Source of the DNA: Cypionkella sp.
GTDB lineage: Bacteria; Pseudomonadota; Alphaproteobacteria; Rhodobacterales; Rhodobacteraceae
Length of the DNA stretch: 32,163 nucleotides
Assembly (NCBI GenBank): GCA_025458525.1
Contig: JALOSF010000030.1
Span: 1 to 32,163 of the forward strand
Direction: 5' to 3'
The number at the start of each line of letters is the position of its first letter. Position 1 is the stretch's first letter. Positions 18,468 through 27,137 of the stretch are shown here, piece by piece. The notes under the pieces were generated by a model, which had not been told where the DNA came from, did not search any database, and saw only the letters and a list, made by a program, of their open reading frames with translations. Position numbers and translations under genes: made by a program.

Positions 18468-18828
18468 TCTGCAAGCTCCCGTTGCCCATGCCGCAGCGCG
18501 GGCTGATTTCGGTCAGAATTCGGCATCCCGGCCAATAGGATACCGGCGACGCCCCAGGGCCATTGGAGCGACACAGGGCGCGTATAACATAGGGGTGACG
18601 CTTCGGAACAGGACGCTTTGGCACAGTTAGCGCAACCATTTTCAGGTTAGCGCAACCATTTTCCGATCACGGGCTGAACTGAGGCAAATTAGCCATTCCT
18701 TGGTAATTTTATTGCCTGATCGGAGTCCATGAGGCGGTGATTCGCACTTCGCTGTTGATTCCGCAGGCCATTGCACAGATCATATCGGAAAAAATATGAG
18801 TTCGGGCAGTCATAAGGAAACTCAAGCC
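18468..18828. promoter_or_regulatory. Divergent pckA/chvI control region
   Basis: This 361-bp spacer has no convincing gene. It separates pckA (minus) from chvI (plus) and must hold both promoters. It contains a tandem direct repeat at 18626-18663 and AT-richer DNA from about 18680 to 18800, more so than the surrounding genes. An in-frame ATG at 18796 could extend chvI, but I read it as leader. I could not pick out a sure -35/-10 pair on either strand. From divergent position and AT content, the chvI promoter is probably in 18690-18800 and the pckA promoter in 18500-18625. Confidence 0.6.
18626..18663. repeat. Tandem direct repeat, two 18-bp units at 20-bp spacing
   Basis: The 18-base unit GTTAGCGCAACCATTTTC occurs at 18626-18643 and again, identical, at 18646-18663, separated by two bases. 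The 20-bp period is close to two helical turns, so proteins bound at both would sit on one face of the DNA. Each unit contains a short inverted element GTT-N5-AAC, and GTTAGCG resembles a half-site of LacI-type regulators. From established knowledge, LacI-type CceR controls central carbon genes in Rhodobacter; matching it to this site is only inference. Confidence 0.75.
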
Positions 18829-19530
18829 ATGGCAAGGATCGCCCTTGTTGATGACGACAGGAATATCCTGACGTCAGTGTCGATGACTCTCGAAGCCGAA
18901 GGGTTCGAGGTTGAAACCTATAACGACGGTCAGTCGGCCTATGACGCCTTCACCAGGCGCATGCCTGACATGGCGGTGCTGGACATCAAGATGCCGCGAA
19001 TGGACGGGATGGACCTGCTTCAGCGCATCCGTCAGAAAACCTCCATGCCGGTGATCTTTCTCACCTCCAAGGATGATGAGATCGACGAGGTTCTGGGCCT
19101 GCGGATGGGCGCCGACGACTATGTGAAAAAGCCCTTCAGTCAGCGCCTTCTGGTCGAACGCATCCGCGCGCTGTTGCGTCGCCAGGATGCCATCGTCACC
19201 GGCGAGGTGGCCGTCACCGAGGAGACCAAGATCATGGAGCGCGGTCATCTGCGGATGGACCCGCTGCGCCATTCGGTGACGTGGAAGGGGCAGGATGTCT
19301 CGCTGACCGTGACCGAATTCATGCTGTTGCAGGCGCTTGCGCAGCGGCCCGGCTTCGTCAAGTCGCGCGACCAGCTGATGGATGTGGCCTATGACGATCA
19401 GGTCTATGTCGATGACCGCACGATTGACAGCCATATCAAGCGTTTGCGCAAGAAGATGCGCTCGGTCGATGATGAATTCTCGGCCATCGAGACGCTTTAT
19501 GGCATCGGCTATCGCTATAACGAAGCATGA
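18829..19530 (+). CDS. chvI: Response regulator ChvI (OmpR family)
   Basis: ChvI is the DNA-binding partner of ChvG, controlling envelope, acid-stress and central metabolic genes in alphaproteobacteria. The 233-aa protein has the receiver domain with acidic pocket VDDD (8-10), phosphorylated Asp52 in [11 protein letters not shown] and the Lys in [10 protein letters not shown]. The C-terminal winged helix includes [19 protein letters not shown] and [20 protein letters not shown] 18829 is chosen because AAGGAAA lies upstream and homologues start [10 protein letters not shown]. Its stop overlaps the chvG start (ATGA). Confidence 0.94.
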   Translation: MARIALVDDDRNILTSVSMTLEAEGFEVETYNDGQSAYDAFTRRMPDMAVLDIKMPRMDGMDLLQRIRQKTSMPVIFLTSKDDEIDEVLGLRMGADDYVKKPFSQRLLVERIRALLRRQDAIVTGEVAVTEETKIMERGHLRMDPLRHSVTWKGQDVSLTVTEFMLLQALAQRPGFVKSRDQLMDVAYDDQVYVDDRTIDSHIKRLRKKMRSVDDEFSAIETLYGIGYRYNEA

Positions 19531-21233
19531 CCGCCATGCCACATATGGGCCTGAAGGAGTCGCGCGCCAAAAAGGCTGGTGACATTCTTCTGGGCGAAGA
19601 CTGGTTGTCGCCAGAGGACAGCGACCCTGCGCTGCGCGGTGGGCGTGACAAGCGCGGGCTTGTCTCGCTCAAACGGTCGCCTCTCGCGCGCAAGATCATC
19701 ATTTTCAACCTGATGGCGCTGGTCGTTCTGGTGGCCGGGGTGCTGTTTCTCAACCCGTTCCGCGACAGTCTGGTGGTGCAGCGCGAACAGGGCTTTGTGA
19801 CCGAGGCAAAGCTGATCGCCGATGTGTTCGAGGCGCGGCTACCGGCCGAAGGGCCGGTCGATCTGTCGCCGCAGGGCAGCTTTGCCGCAGCGGTGCAGAA
19901 CCTGAGCCTGAGCGCCGGCACCTCGATCCTGCTGCTTGACAAGGATGGCCGGGTCTTGGGCACCGCCACGGGCGCGGCGCAAAGCCCCCTTGCGGCCAAA
20001 GACCAGTCCACTTTGATCACCGGGTTTCTGAACGCGATCTGGGATGGCATGTCGCGGTTGTTGTCGTCGGACAGTACGCGCGGCCCGGCGGCTGTTGACC
20101 CCGAAAGCCTTGCGCGCGCCCTGTTCGAGCGGGCCGTGGCGGGCGAGACGGCGGTCAATCTTGGCAAGGGGGCGCAAGGCGGCGCCTTGTTTTCCGTCGC
20201 AAGCCCGGTGGAGCGTGCGGGCGAAGTGCTGGCCGTCGTGGCCCTTGTCAGTGCGGAGGGCGAGATTGATGCGCTGGTCCGCAATGAACGCGAACAGATC
20301 TTGCAGATGTTCGTGCTTGCGCTGCTGGTGTCCATCGGCCTTAGCCTGGTTCTGGCCTCGACCATCGCCAATCCGCTTTCCGACCTCGCCGCCGCGGCGG
20401 AATTGGGGCAGGACAAGGATGCGCGCAAGATGCAGCCAGGGCGTGTGCGCATCCCCGATCTGGCCGGACGCCCCGATGAAATCGGTCGCCTTTCGGTGGC
20501 CATGCGGGGCATGGTGGCCGCGCTTTACGACCGGATCGATGCCAACGAACAGTTCGCTGCCGATGTGGCGCACGAAATAAAGAACCCGCTGGCCAGCCTG
20601 CGGTCGGCGGTCGCATCGATGCATGTGGCCAAGCGCGATGATCAGCGCAACCGCTTGCTTGAGGTGATCGATCACGATGTCCGTCGCCTTGACCGTCTGG
20701 TCAGCGACATCTCCAATGCGTCGCGGCTTGACAGCGAATTGGTCAAGGAGGAGGAGGAGGACTTCAACCTTACCCGCACCTTGATGAACCTCAGCGAGTA
20801 TCTGGGGCAGCAGGCGGCGGAAAAAGGGGTTGAACTGATTACGGATTTCCCGCCGGACCCGATCATGATCTCGGGGCTGGAGGCGCGGCTGGCACAGGTC
20901 TTTGTCAACCTGATCACCAATGCCGTTTCGTTTTGCGAAGACGGCGATGCGGTGCGGGTCTGGATGCGCAAGCGCGACAACCGCGTGCTGGTCGTGGTCG
21001 AAGACACCGGCCCGGGCATCCCCGAACAGGCGCTGACCAAGGTGTTCAAGCGGTTCTATTCGGAACGGCCGCAAGGGCAGTTTGGCAACAATTCCGGCCT
21101 TGGCCTGTCGATCTCGAAACAGATCGTCGAGGCGCATGGCGGCGTGATCTGGGCTGAAAACATCCGCCCGACCCATGCCGATGCCACCTCTGACCCGTTG
21201 GGCGCGCGTTTTGTTGTCGGCCTGCCGGTCTGA
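19527..21233 (+). CDS. chvG: Sensor histidine kinase ChvG
   Basis: The 568-aa sensor kinase of the ChvG-ChvI system. A cytoplasmic N-terminal segment of about 55 residues precedes the first membrane helix (about 56-75). A periplasmic sensor of about 180 residues follows, then a second helix (about 261-281), HAMP, and the dimerisation/phosphoacceptor motif [16 protein letters not shown] with His349. The ATPase domain shows the N box [22 protein letters not shown] and the G2 box [10 protein letters not shown]. The start overlaps the chvI stop as ATGA, implying coupled translation. hprK starts 9 bp downstream. In related organisms the periplasmic regulator ExoR inhibits ChvG; exoR is not in the window. 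Confidence 0.94.
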   Translation: MTAMPHMGLKESRAKKAGDILLGEDWLSPEDSDPALRGGRDKRGLVSLKRSPLARKIIIFNLMALVVLVAGVLFLNPFRDSLVVQREQGFVTEAKLIADVFEARLPAEGPVDLSPQGSFAAAVQNLSLSAGTSILLLDKDGRVLGTATGAAQSPLAAKDQSTLITGFLNAIWDGMSRLLSSDSTRGPAAVDPESLARALFERAVAGETAVNLGKGAQGGALFSVASPVERAGEVLAVVALVSAEGEIDALVRNEREQILQMFVLALLVSIGLSLVLASTIANPLSDLAAAAELGQDKDARKMQPGRVRIPDLAGRPDEIGRLSVAMRGMVAALYDRIDANEQFAADVAHEIKNPLASLRSAVASMHVAKRDDQRNRLLEVIDHDVRRLDRLVSDISNASRLDSELVKEEEEDFNLTRTLMNLSEYLGQQAAEKGVELITDFPPDPIMISGLEARLAQVFVNLITNAVSFCEDGDAVRVWMRKRDNRVLVVVEDTGPGIPEQALTKVFKRFYSERPQGQFGNNSGLGLSISKQIVEAHGGVIWAENIRPTHADATSDPLGARFVVGLPV

Positions 21234-21242
21234 TCCCGGCCC

Positions 21243-21665
21243 ATGTCGGCGGCGCTGACCCTTCACGCCACAACTGTCGCCTTCGAAGGCCGGGCGATCC
21301 TGATCAAGGGCGCGTCCGGCAGCGGCAAGTCGGCGCTTGGGCTGGAGCTTTTGTCGATCGGGGCCCGGCTGGTGGCCGATGACCAGACGGTCGTCACGGC
21401 AGAAGGCCCCGATCTGATCGCCTCTTGCCCGCCACCGCTGCGCGGCCTGATCGAGGCGCGGGGCCTCGGCCTGTTGCGCGCGCCCCATGATCCGCAGGCA
21501 AGGGTGGCACTGGTCGTCGATCTGGACCAGACCGAGGAGGCCCGCTTGCCCCCTGAGCGCAGCATCACGATAATGGGACAGCCCTTGTCCCTTGTGCTTG
21601 GCGTCAGGGCGGCCCATTTTCATGTCGCCCTCAGGCACTATGTCCTCTATGGGCGGCAGGCATAG
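21243..21665 (+). CDS. hprK: HPr kinase/phosphorylase, short alphaproteobacterial form
   Basis: HprK phosphorylates and dephosphorylates HPr on Ser46. This 140-aa form has only the C-terminal kinase domain, as is usual in alphaproteobacteria; the longer N-terminal domain of Gram-positive HprK is absent. The P-loop [15 protein letters not shown] (23-37) and the following LVADDQTVV, with the Asp pair, are clear, and [14 protein letters not shown] corresponds to the conserved HprK signature. It lies 9 bp after chvG, and its stop is 1 bp before the rapZ ATG. The substrate, HPr with Ser46, is encoded three genes downstream. Confidence 0.92.
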   Translation: MSAALTLHATTVAFEGRAILIKGASGSGKSALGLELLSIGARLVADDQTVVTAEGPDLIASCPPPLRGLIEARGLGLLRAPHDPQARVALVVDLDQTEEARLPPERSITIMGQPLSLVLGVRAAHFHVALRHYVLYGRQA

Positions 21666-21666
21666 G

Positions 21667-22614
21667 ATGTTGGACAACACCGTGGCGCATGACAGTCTTA
21701 TCCCCCCTGACTATCAGCTTGTGCTGGTCACCGGGCCATCGGGGGCAGGGCGGTCAACCGCGATCAACGCGATGGAGGATCTCGGCTACGAGGTGATCGA
21801 CAACTTGCCGCTGTCGCTTGTCCCGCGGCTGGTCGAGGGGGAGCCGACCGCGCAGCCGATTGCCCTTGGGCTTGATGTGCGCAACCGCGATTTTGCCGCC
21901 GCCAGCCTGATCGAGTTGATCGACAGCCTGACGCGAGACCCTCGTGTGCAGCTTTCGGTTCTGTATCTGGATTGTCAGCCCGCCGTTCTGGTGCAGCGCT
22001 ACAGCGAAACCCGCCGCCGCCATCCGCTGGCCCGCAGCCAGAGCCCGGAGGAAGGTGTCGAGCGCGAGATCGACCTGCTTGCCCCGATCAAGGCGCGGGC
22101 CGATCATCTGATTGACACCACCGACCTGACCATCCATGGCCTCAAGGCAGAGGTCGCGCGCTGGTTCGGTCAGGGGCACGGCCCAAGCCTCGCCGTTTCG
22201 GTGCAAAGTTTCAGCTACAAGCGTGGCGTGCCGCGTGGCGTGGATATGGTGTTCGACTGCCGTTTTCTGCGCAATCCGCACTGGGAGCCCGGCCTGCGCC
22301 AGGCCGATGGCCGCGATTCGCGCGTGGCCGACTTCGTGCGCGCCGATCCGCGTTTTGCGGAATTCTATCTGAAGTTGCAGGATTTCGTCCAGTTTCTGCT
22401 CCCGGCCCATCTGGCCGAGGGCCGGTCGCATGTGAGCATTGCCTTTGGCTGCACCGGGGGACAACATCGTTCGGTTGCCGTTGCGGAAATGCTGTGTGAT
22501 ACCCTTGCAGAGACCGGCTGGGCGGTGTCAAAACGACATCGAGAGTTGGAACGACATGGTGCAATGGACCAGGTCGCGAATGGCCCAGAGGCAAAAAGGG
22601 TGGGCAGCCTGTGA
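21667..22614 (+). CDS. rapZ: RapZ/YvcJ-type nucleotide- and RNA-binding protein with Arg in the P-loop
   Basis: RapZ in E. coli is an RNA-binding adaptor for sRNA decay by RNase E; YvcJ homologues hydrolyse nucleotides. This 315-aa protein matches the family throughout: [77 protein letters not shown] and [19 protein letters not shown]. The Walker A motif reads GPSGAGRST, with Arg29 where Lys is expected. The C-terminus is about 17 residues longer than E. coli RapZ. ATG 21667 follows the hprK stop directly, and its end overlaps the EIIA start (GTGA). The alternative upstream ATG at 21592 lies inside hprK and is unlikely. Confidence 0.92.
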   Translation: MLDNTVAHDSLIPPDYQLVLVTGPSGAGRSTAINAMEDLGYEVIDNLPLSLVPRLVEGEPTAQPIALGLDVRNRDFAAASLIELIDSLTRDPRVQLSVLYLDCQPAVLVQRYSETRRRHPLARSQSPEEGVEREIDLLAPIKARADHLIDTTDLTIHGLKAEVARWFGQGHGPSLAVSVQSFSYKRGVPRGVDMVFDCRFLRNPHWEPGLRQADGRDSRVADFVRADPRFAEFYLKLQDFVQFLLPAHLAEGRSHVSIAFGCTGGQHRSVAVAEMLCDTLAETGWAVSKRHRELERHGAMDQVANGPEAKRVGSL

Positions 22615-23006
22615 TCGGAATCGTGATCGTGGCACATGGCGGCCTTGCGCGCGAATACCTCGCCGCGGTCGAGCATGTCGTAGGCCCGCAGACCGCGATG
22701 CGCGCCATTTCGATCGAGGATGACCATGACCGCGCCGCCAAGCAGGCAGAGATTTGCGGCGCTGCCGATGCGGTGGACAGTGGCGCAGGCGTTGTGGTCG
22801 TGACCGACATGTTTGGCGGCTCGCCGTCCAACCTGTCGTTGATGGCCTGCTTCGGGCCGGGGCGGCGCATCATCTATGGCGCCAATCTGCCGATGCTCAT
22901 AAAGCTGGCGAAATCCCGCGATCTGGACGTGGCCGAGGCGGTAAATGCCGCGCTGGATGCGGGGCGCAAATACATCAACAGCCTTGATCTGGGCGGAGGT
23001 GCCTGA
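22611..23006 (+). CDS. PTS EIIA, mannose-family type
   Basis: The 131-aa protein is a single EIIA domain of the mannose/fructose/sorbose family. [13 protein letters not shown] gives the phosphorylated His9, and [18 protein letters not shown] is the second conserved motif. No EIIB, EIIC or EIID gene is adjacent, so it should act as a phosphorylation-dependent regulator rather than in sugar uptake. GTG 22611 overlaps the rapZ stop. HPr follows 2 bp downstream. Often named manX or ptsIIA-Man in annotations. Confidence 0.92.
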   Translation: MIGIVIVAHGGLAREYLAAVEHVVGPQTAMRAISIEDDHDRAAKQAEICGAADAVDSGAGVVVVTDMFGGSPSNLSLMACFGPGRRIIYGANLPMLIKLAKSRDLDVAEAVNAALDAGRKYINSLDLGGGA

Positions 23007-23008
23007 AA

Positions 23009-23278
23009 TTGGCTGATAAAATCCTGCGTATCGTCAACGAAAAGGGTTTGCATGCCCGCGCAAGTGCCAAGTTCGTCGAGGTGGTGGAGGCCCATGATGC
23101 CGAAGCCGTGGTCAGCAAGGACGGCATGACCGTGGCGGGCGATTCCATAATGGGGCTTTTGATGTTGGCAGCCTCTCGCGGAACCTCTATTGAAGTGCGC
23201 ACCACCGGGGCTGAAGCGGGCCCATTGGCAGAGGCGCTTGAGGCGCTTGTCGCCAACCGTTTCGGCGAAGAATACTGA
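23009..23278 (+). CDS. ptsH: HPr phosphocarrier protein
   Basis: HPr (89 aa) relays phosphate from EI to EIIA and is the target of HprK. Both sites are intact: His15 in EKGLHARASAKF and Ser46 in AGDSIMGLLML. The start is a rare TTG at 23009, supported by a GGAGGT site 9 bases upstream and by family alignment (ADKILRIVNEKGLHARA). The gene is 2 bp from the EIIA stop, at the end of the six-gene chvI-to-HPr run. EI (ptsP or ptsI) is not in the window. Confidence 0.95.
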   Translation: MADKILRIVNEKGLHARASAKFVEVVEAHDAEAVVSKDGMTVAGDSIMGLLMLAASRGTSIEVRTTGAEAGPLAEALEALVANRFGEEY

Positions 23279-23311
23279 GCCACATGGGTGGTGCAGAAAG
23301 GCCGACGGATC

Positions 23312-24193
23312 GTGACTGAGCATCCGCAGATCGACACAACCATCGGAACCGTGACCGGGCGCCCCGCTGTGGACCGCCCCTATGACATGCGCCGCCTGTC
23401 CTATGCGGGCACCTTCTCGAACCCGGTCAAGGCGGGGACCATCCGTGCCATAGAATGGATGACGGCCAAGATCACCCTGTTGCGGCTGATCCGCGAATTC
23501 GAGCGCGCCGGTGCCCCGTTCGGCTCGCCGTTCTGGCCAAAGGCGCTGCGCCACATGGGCATTCGCATCGACACCCCGCCCGAGGAGGTCGCGCATATCC
23601 CGCCAACCGGGCCTGTCGTCGTGGTCGCAAACCACCCGCACGGGTTGGTTGACGGCATGGTCATGGCGGAAATCGTCAACCGGGTGCGGTCTGATTTCAA
23701 GATTCTGACCCGCTCTTTGCTGACCGGCATCCCCGAGGTCGAGGAATTCATGATCCCCGTGCCTTTCCCGCATGAGGAAAACGCCCGCGAGGCCGGTTTG
23801 CAGATGCGCAATCTGACCATGGACCACCTGAGAAAGGGCGGCGTCATCATCCTGTTTCCGGCGGGCAAGGTTGCGATGTCCGAAGGATTCTTCGGCCCGG
23901 CGATCGAGGCCGAGTGGAACGTCTTTACCCACAAGATGATCCAGAAATCCGGTGCAACGATTGTTCCGGTTCATTTCACGGGCCAGAACAGCCGCCTGTT
24001 CCTGATTGCCAACAAGGTTTCGGATACGCTGCGCCAGGGCTTGCTGCTTTACGAGATCAAGCGCGCGCTGTTCAAGCCGCAGCGGCCCTTCATCGGCGCG
24101 CCGATCCCGGCCAGCGAATTGCAGAAGTGGGAAGGCAATCCGCGCGGCTTTCTGGCGTGGCTGCGCCAGCATACGCTCGACCTTGGCAGCTGA
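23312..24193 (+). CDS. Lysophospholipid acyltransferase (PlsC-type) family protein
   Basis: A 293-aa acyltransferase of the glycerol-phosphate/lysophospholipid family. The catalytic HX4D motif is NHPHGLVDG, and a later block is FPAGKVAMSEGFFG. The protein is longer at both ends than standard PlsC, matching a Rhodobacterales group of uncertain acceptor. Starts are ambiguous: GTG 23312 has AAAGG about 10 bases upstream, while GTG 23288 would add eight residues and has a weaker site; I prefer 23312. It follows HPr by 33 bp on the same strand, so it may belong to that transcript. It is convergent with the 3-hydroxyacyl-CoA dehydrogenase gene. Confidence 0.82.
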   Translation: MTEHPQIDTTIGTVTGRPAVDRPYDMRRLSYAGTFSNPVKAGTIRAIEWMTAKITLLRLIREFERAGAPFGSPFWPKALRHMGIRIDTPPEEVAHIPPTGPVVVVANHPHGLVDGMVMAEIVNRVRSDFKILTRSLLTGIPEVEEFMIPVPFPHEENAREAGLQMRNLTMDHLRKGGVIILFPAGKVAMSEGFFGPAIEAEWNVFTHKMIQKSGATIVPVHFTGQNSRLFLIANKVSDTLRQGLLLYEIKRALFKPQRPFIGAPIPASELQKWEGNPRGFLAWLRQHTLDLGS

Positions 24194-24268
24194 CCCTTGC
24201 CCCGGTGACTGTCCGGCGAAAGATCACCGCAGCCCCGGCCGGATGTCTTGCCAAGAAATCGTGCAGGA

Positions 24269-25144
24269 TCAGCGGGTCGGCACCGGAACGTCGCCGCGAT
24301 AGTCGTAAAATCCGCGCTGTGTCTTGCGGCCCAGCCAACCGGCCTCCACATATTTTGTCAGCAACGGGCAGGGGCGATATTTGGTGTCGGCCAGCCCGTC
24401 ATGCAGCACGTTCATGATGGCAAGGCAGGTGTCCAGCCCGATGAAATCGGCCAGTTCAAGCGGCCCCATCGGATGATTGGCGCCCAGCTTCAGGGACTCG
24501 TCGATCGACTTCACCGACCCCACCCCCTCATACAGGGTATAGACCGCCTCGTTGATCATCGGCATCAGGATGCGGTTCACGATAAAGGCGGGGAAGTCCT
24601 CGGCGCTCGCCGCGGTTTTCCCCAGCTTTCGCACGACCTCATGCATGGTGTCCCAGGTTTGCTGATCGGTGGCGATGCCGCGGATCAGTTCGACCAGTTG
24701 CATCACGGGCACGGGGTTCATGAAATGGAACCCCATGAACTTTTCCGGACGGTCCGTGCGGCTGGCCAGCCGGGTGATCGAGATGGACGACGTATTGGAC
24801 GTCAGGATGGTATGAGGCTTGAGATGGGGCAAAAGGTCTTCAAAGATCGCCTGCTTGACCGTTTCGCGCTCGGTCGCGGCCTCGATGATCAGATCGCAAG
24901 GCCCGACATCGGCCAGCTTGAGGGTGGTCTGGATACGCGCGAGGGCGGCGGCCTTATCCTCGGCCGTGACCTTGCCGCGCGCCACCTGCCGTTCGATGTT
25001 CCGATCGATGGTCGCGATGGCACGGGTCAGCGCATCGGGATTCACATCCGTCAGGATCACGTCAAAGCCTGCAAGGGCAAAGACATGCGCAATCCCATTG
25101 CCCATCTGTCCGGCCCCGACCACGCCCACGCTGCGGATATCCAT
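24269..25144 (-). CDS. 3-hydroxybutyryl-CoA dehydrogenase
   Basis: A 291-aa NAD(P)-dependent 3-hydroxyacyl-CoA dehydrogenase. The Rossmann motif is GVVGAGQMGNGIAHVFALAG; catalytic residues lie in GFHFMNPVPVMQLVELIRG (His and Glu); the C-terminal domain has DFPAFIVNRILMPMINEAVY. The size and lack of a hydratase domain fit the HbdA/PaaH type that interconverts 3-hydroxybutyryl-CoA and acetoacetyl-CoA. I chose ATG 25144, which has CGGAGA about 7 bases upstream, over the open frame to 25201. In many alphaproteobacteria it sits next to etfBA; here a DUF6473 gene on the opposite strand lies between them. Confidence 0.93.
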   Translation of the reverse strand: MDIRSVGVVGAGQMGNGIAHVFALAGFDVILTDVNPDALTRAIATIDRNIERQVARGKVTAEDKAAALARIQTTLKLADVGPCDLIIEAATERETVKQAIFEDLLPHLKPHTILTSNTSSISITRLASRTDRPEKFMGFHFMNPVPVMQLVELIRGIATDQQTWDTMHEVVRKLGKTAASAEDFPAFIVNRILMPMINEAVYTLYEGVGSVKSIDESLKLGANHPMGPLELADFIGLDTCLAIMNVLHDGLADTKYRPCPLLTKYVEAGWLGRKTQRGFYDYRGDVPVPTR

Positions 25145-25331
25145 CTGTCGTCTCCGATCTTCTTGTCGGGCAACCTTAAGCGGCGGCCGCTTGCGGGGCA
25201 AGGGCGCTGCACCGCGGCACAGGGGATGTGGCGCAGGCCGATCGCATTTTTACCAAATGCTTCGTTTAGAAGTTTCGTAACGGGAATCGGTCAAGCCTGA
25301 CCTCGGGTGTTGAAAACTGTGGTGGGTGCAA

Positions 25332-26159
25332 ATGGCCTTTGAATATCCGGGCGACGGGTCGCTCGACTATTATCCATGCCGATATGGCAAATCGCGGATC
25401 ATGTTTCGGGGTCCGCGGCGCGATCTGGACCGTCCCTTTGTCGTGACCTTGGGCGGGACCGAGACCTATGGGAAGTTCATTCCCGAACCTTTCCCCGCCT
25501 TGACCGAGGCGGCCACCGGCCTGCGCGTTGTCAATCTGGGCGTGGTCAACGCCGGGCTTGACCTTTATCTGAAGGACCCGGATCTGTTGGCCGTTGCCGC
25601 AAAGGCGCAACTTGCCGTGGTGCAGATCGTTGGCGCCCCGAACCTGACCAACCGGTTCTATGCGGTCCATGCGCGCCGCAATGACCGTTTCCTGCATGCC
25701 TCGCAACTGTTGCGCACGATCTACCGTGAGGTTGATTTCACCGATTTCAACTTTACCCGCCACATGCTGCAAACGCTGCAAGCGGTGTCGGTCGACAAGT
25801 TCGAGGTGCTGGCGGAGGAGTTGCGCGCCGCCTGGGTCGCGCGGATGAAGGCGCTGATTGCCGCGCTGCCGTGCCCTGTGCTGCTTCTGTGGATCGGCAA
25901 AACCGCGCCACCCATGCCGGGGCGTAGGTCTGATCTGGCTTATGATCCGCTGCTCGTCGATGCCGAGATGATCGCGACCTTGCGGCCTCTGGTGTGCGAC
26001 TACCTCGAAGTGGTCGCCACACCCGAGGCGCAGAGGCGCGGGACAGATGGCATGGCCTTTGCCCAGCTGGACGCACCGGCTGCGGTGGCCTTGCCCGGCC
26101 CCGCGGTGCATCGGCAGATTGCCGATCTGCTCGGACCCGCCCTGCTTCGGCTGACCTGA
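25332..26159 (+). CDS. DUF6473 family protein
   Basis: This 275-aa protein matches DUF6473, a Rhodobacterales-centred family of unknown function. Recognisable blocks are YPGDGSLDYYPCRYGKSRIM at the start, LGGTETYGKFIPEPFPAL, VVNLGVVNAGLDLYL, NRFYAVHARRNDRFL and IYREVDFTDFNFTRHMLQ. The alternating G-x-TE and N-x-G blocks recall a SGNH-hydrolase-like fold, but I do not see a convincing Ser-Asp-His set, so I infer no activity. ATG 25332 has GGTGGGTG a few bases upstream; GTG 25326 is an alternative. It is on the opposite strand to etfAB and to the hydroxyacyl-CoA dehydrogenase. Confidence 0.82.
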   Translation: MAFEYPGDGSLDYYPCRYGKSRIMFRGPRRDLDRPFVVTLGGTETYGKFIPEPFPALTEAATGLRVVNLGVVNAGLDLYLKDPDLLAVAAKAQLAVVQIVGAPNLTNRFYAVHARRNDRFLHASQLLRTIYREVDFTDFNFTRHMLQTLQAVSVDKFEVLAEELRAAWVARMKALIAALPCPVLLLWIGKTAPPMPGRRSDLAYDPLLVDAEMIATLRPLVCDYLEVVATPEAQRRGTDGMAFAQLDAPAAVALPGPAVHRQIADLLGPALLRLT

Positions 26160-26166
26160 GGCAAGA

Positions 26167-26189
26167 CAGGCGCCCGCTGGGGGCGCCTG
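26167..26189. terminator. Hairpin between convergent DUF6473 and etfA
   Basis: A perfect 9-bp stem (CAGGCGCCC 26167-26175 with GGGCGCCTG 26181-26189) with a 5-base loop lies in the 54-bp gap between two convergent stop codons, 8 bp after the DUF6473 stop. The stem is strong, but a T tract is missing on both strands. It probably serves as a shared terminator or 3'-end barrier. Confidence 0.6.
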
Positions 26190-26213
26190 CCAAAGGGCTG
26201 CTCGGACCGGCTT

Positions 26214-27137
26214 TTACAGCTTTTCAACCAGTTCCGGGACGGCGGTGAAGAGGTCTGCGACGAGGCCGTAGTCTGCGACCTGGAAGATCGGGGCTTCTTC
26301 GTCCTTGTTGATGGCGACGATGACCTTGCTGTCCTTCATGCCGGCAAGGTGCTGGATCGCGCCCGAGATGCCGACGGCGACGTAGAGCGTGGGGGCGACC
26401 ACCTTGCCGGTCTGGCCGACCTGCCAATCATTGGGCGCATAGCCTGAATCGACCGCCGCGCGGCTGGCGCCCACGGCAGCGCCCAGCTTGTCGGCCAGCT
26501 GTTCGATCAGGGCGAAATCGTCCTGGCTGCCCACGCCGCGCCCGCCCGACACCACGATCCCGGCCGAGGTCAGATCCGGCCGGTCGGTGGAGGCAACCTT
26601 GTCCTCCACCCAGGACGACAGCGCCTCCACCGGGCCGCTGACCGTTTCCACCGCCGCGGAACCGCCCATGCCGACGGCGCCATAGCTTGCCGTGCGCACG
26701 GTCAGAACCTTGATCCGGTCCGAGGATTTGACCGTCTGGATCGCGTTGCCGGCATAGATCGGGCGGTCAAAGGTCTCGGCATCGACAACCGCGACCACAT
26801 CCGAGATCACCATCACATCCAGAAGGGCCGCCACGCGCGGCATCACGTTCTTGCAAAACGCGGTCGCGGCGCCTGCGATGTGGCTGTAGCCCCCCGCCAG
26901 CGACACGATCAGCGCCGCGGTGGATTCGGCCAGCCCGTGCGAATAGGCTGCATCCGCTGCCAGCAGAACCCTGGCCACGCCCTCCAGTTTCGCCGCCTCT
27001 GCCGCCGCGGCGTCATTGCCCGCCCCGGCCACCAGAACATGCACATCGCCCAAGGGCGCCACGGCCGAAACCGTCTTGGCAACCGCATCGGTCGCCAGCT
27101 GCCCGTCAGCCACATCCGCCAGAATAAGAACAGCCAT
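26214..27137 (-). CDS. etfA: Electron transfer flavoprotein alpha subunit
   Basis: EtfA binds FAD and, with EtfB, carries electrons from acyl-CoA dehydrogenases to ETF-quinone oxidoreductase. The 307-aa protein ends in the FAD domain: [60 protein letters not shown] and [20 protein letters not shown], all canonical. Its ATG overlaps the etfB stop by one base (TGATG). Mcd in the same window is a likely client. Length is normal and no residue looks changed. Confidence 0.97.
   Translation of the reverse strand: MAVLILADVADGQLATDAVAKTVSAVAPLGDVHVLVAGAGNDAAAAEAAKLEGVARVLLAADAAYSHGLAESTAALIVSLAGGYSHIAGAATAFCKNVMPRVAALLDVMVISDVVAVVDAETFDRPIYAGNAIQTVKSSDRIKVLTVRTASYGAVGMGGSAAVETVSGPVEALSSWVEDKVASTDRPDLTSAGIVVSGGRGVGSQDDFALIEQLADKLGAAVGASRAAVDSGYAPNDWQVGQTGKVVAPTLYVAVGISGAIQHLAGMKDSKVIVAINKDEEAPIFQVADYGLVADLFTAVPELVEKL

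Noticed and set aside
24203-24229. CGGTGA/TCACCG inverted repeat between the acyltransferase and dehydrogenase genes as a terminator
   Set aside because: The stem is only 6 bp with a 15-base loop and no T tract, too weak to list as a feature.
24248-25300. A 350-codon plus-strand open frame opposite the hydroxyacyl-CoA dehydrogenase gene
   Set aside because: It is antisense to a gene with intact Rossmann and catalytic motifs and carries no motif of its own.
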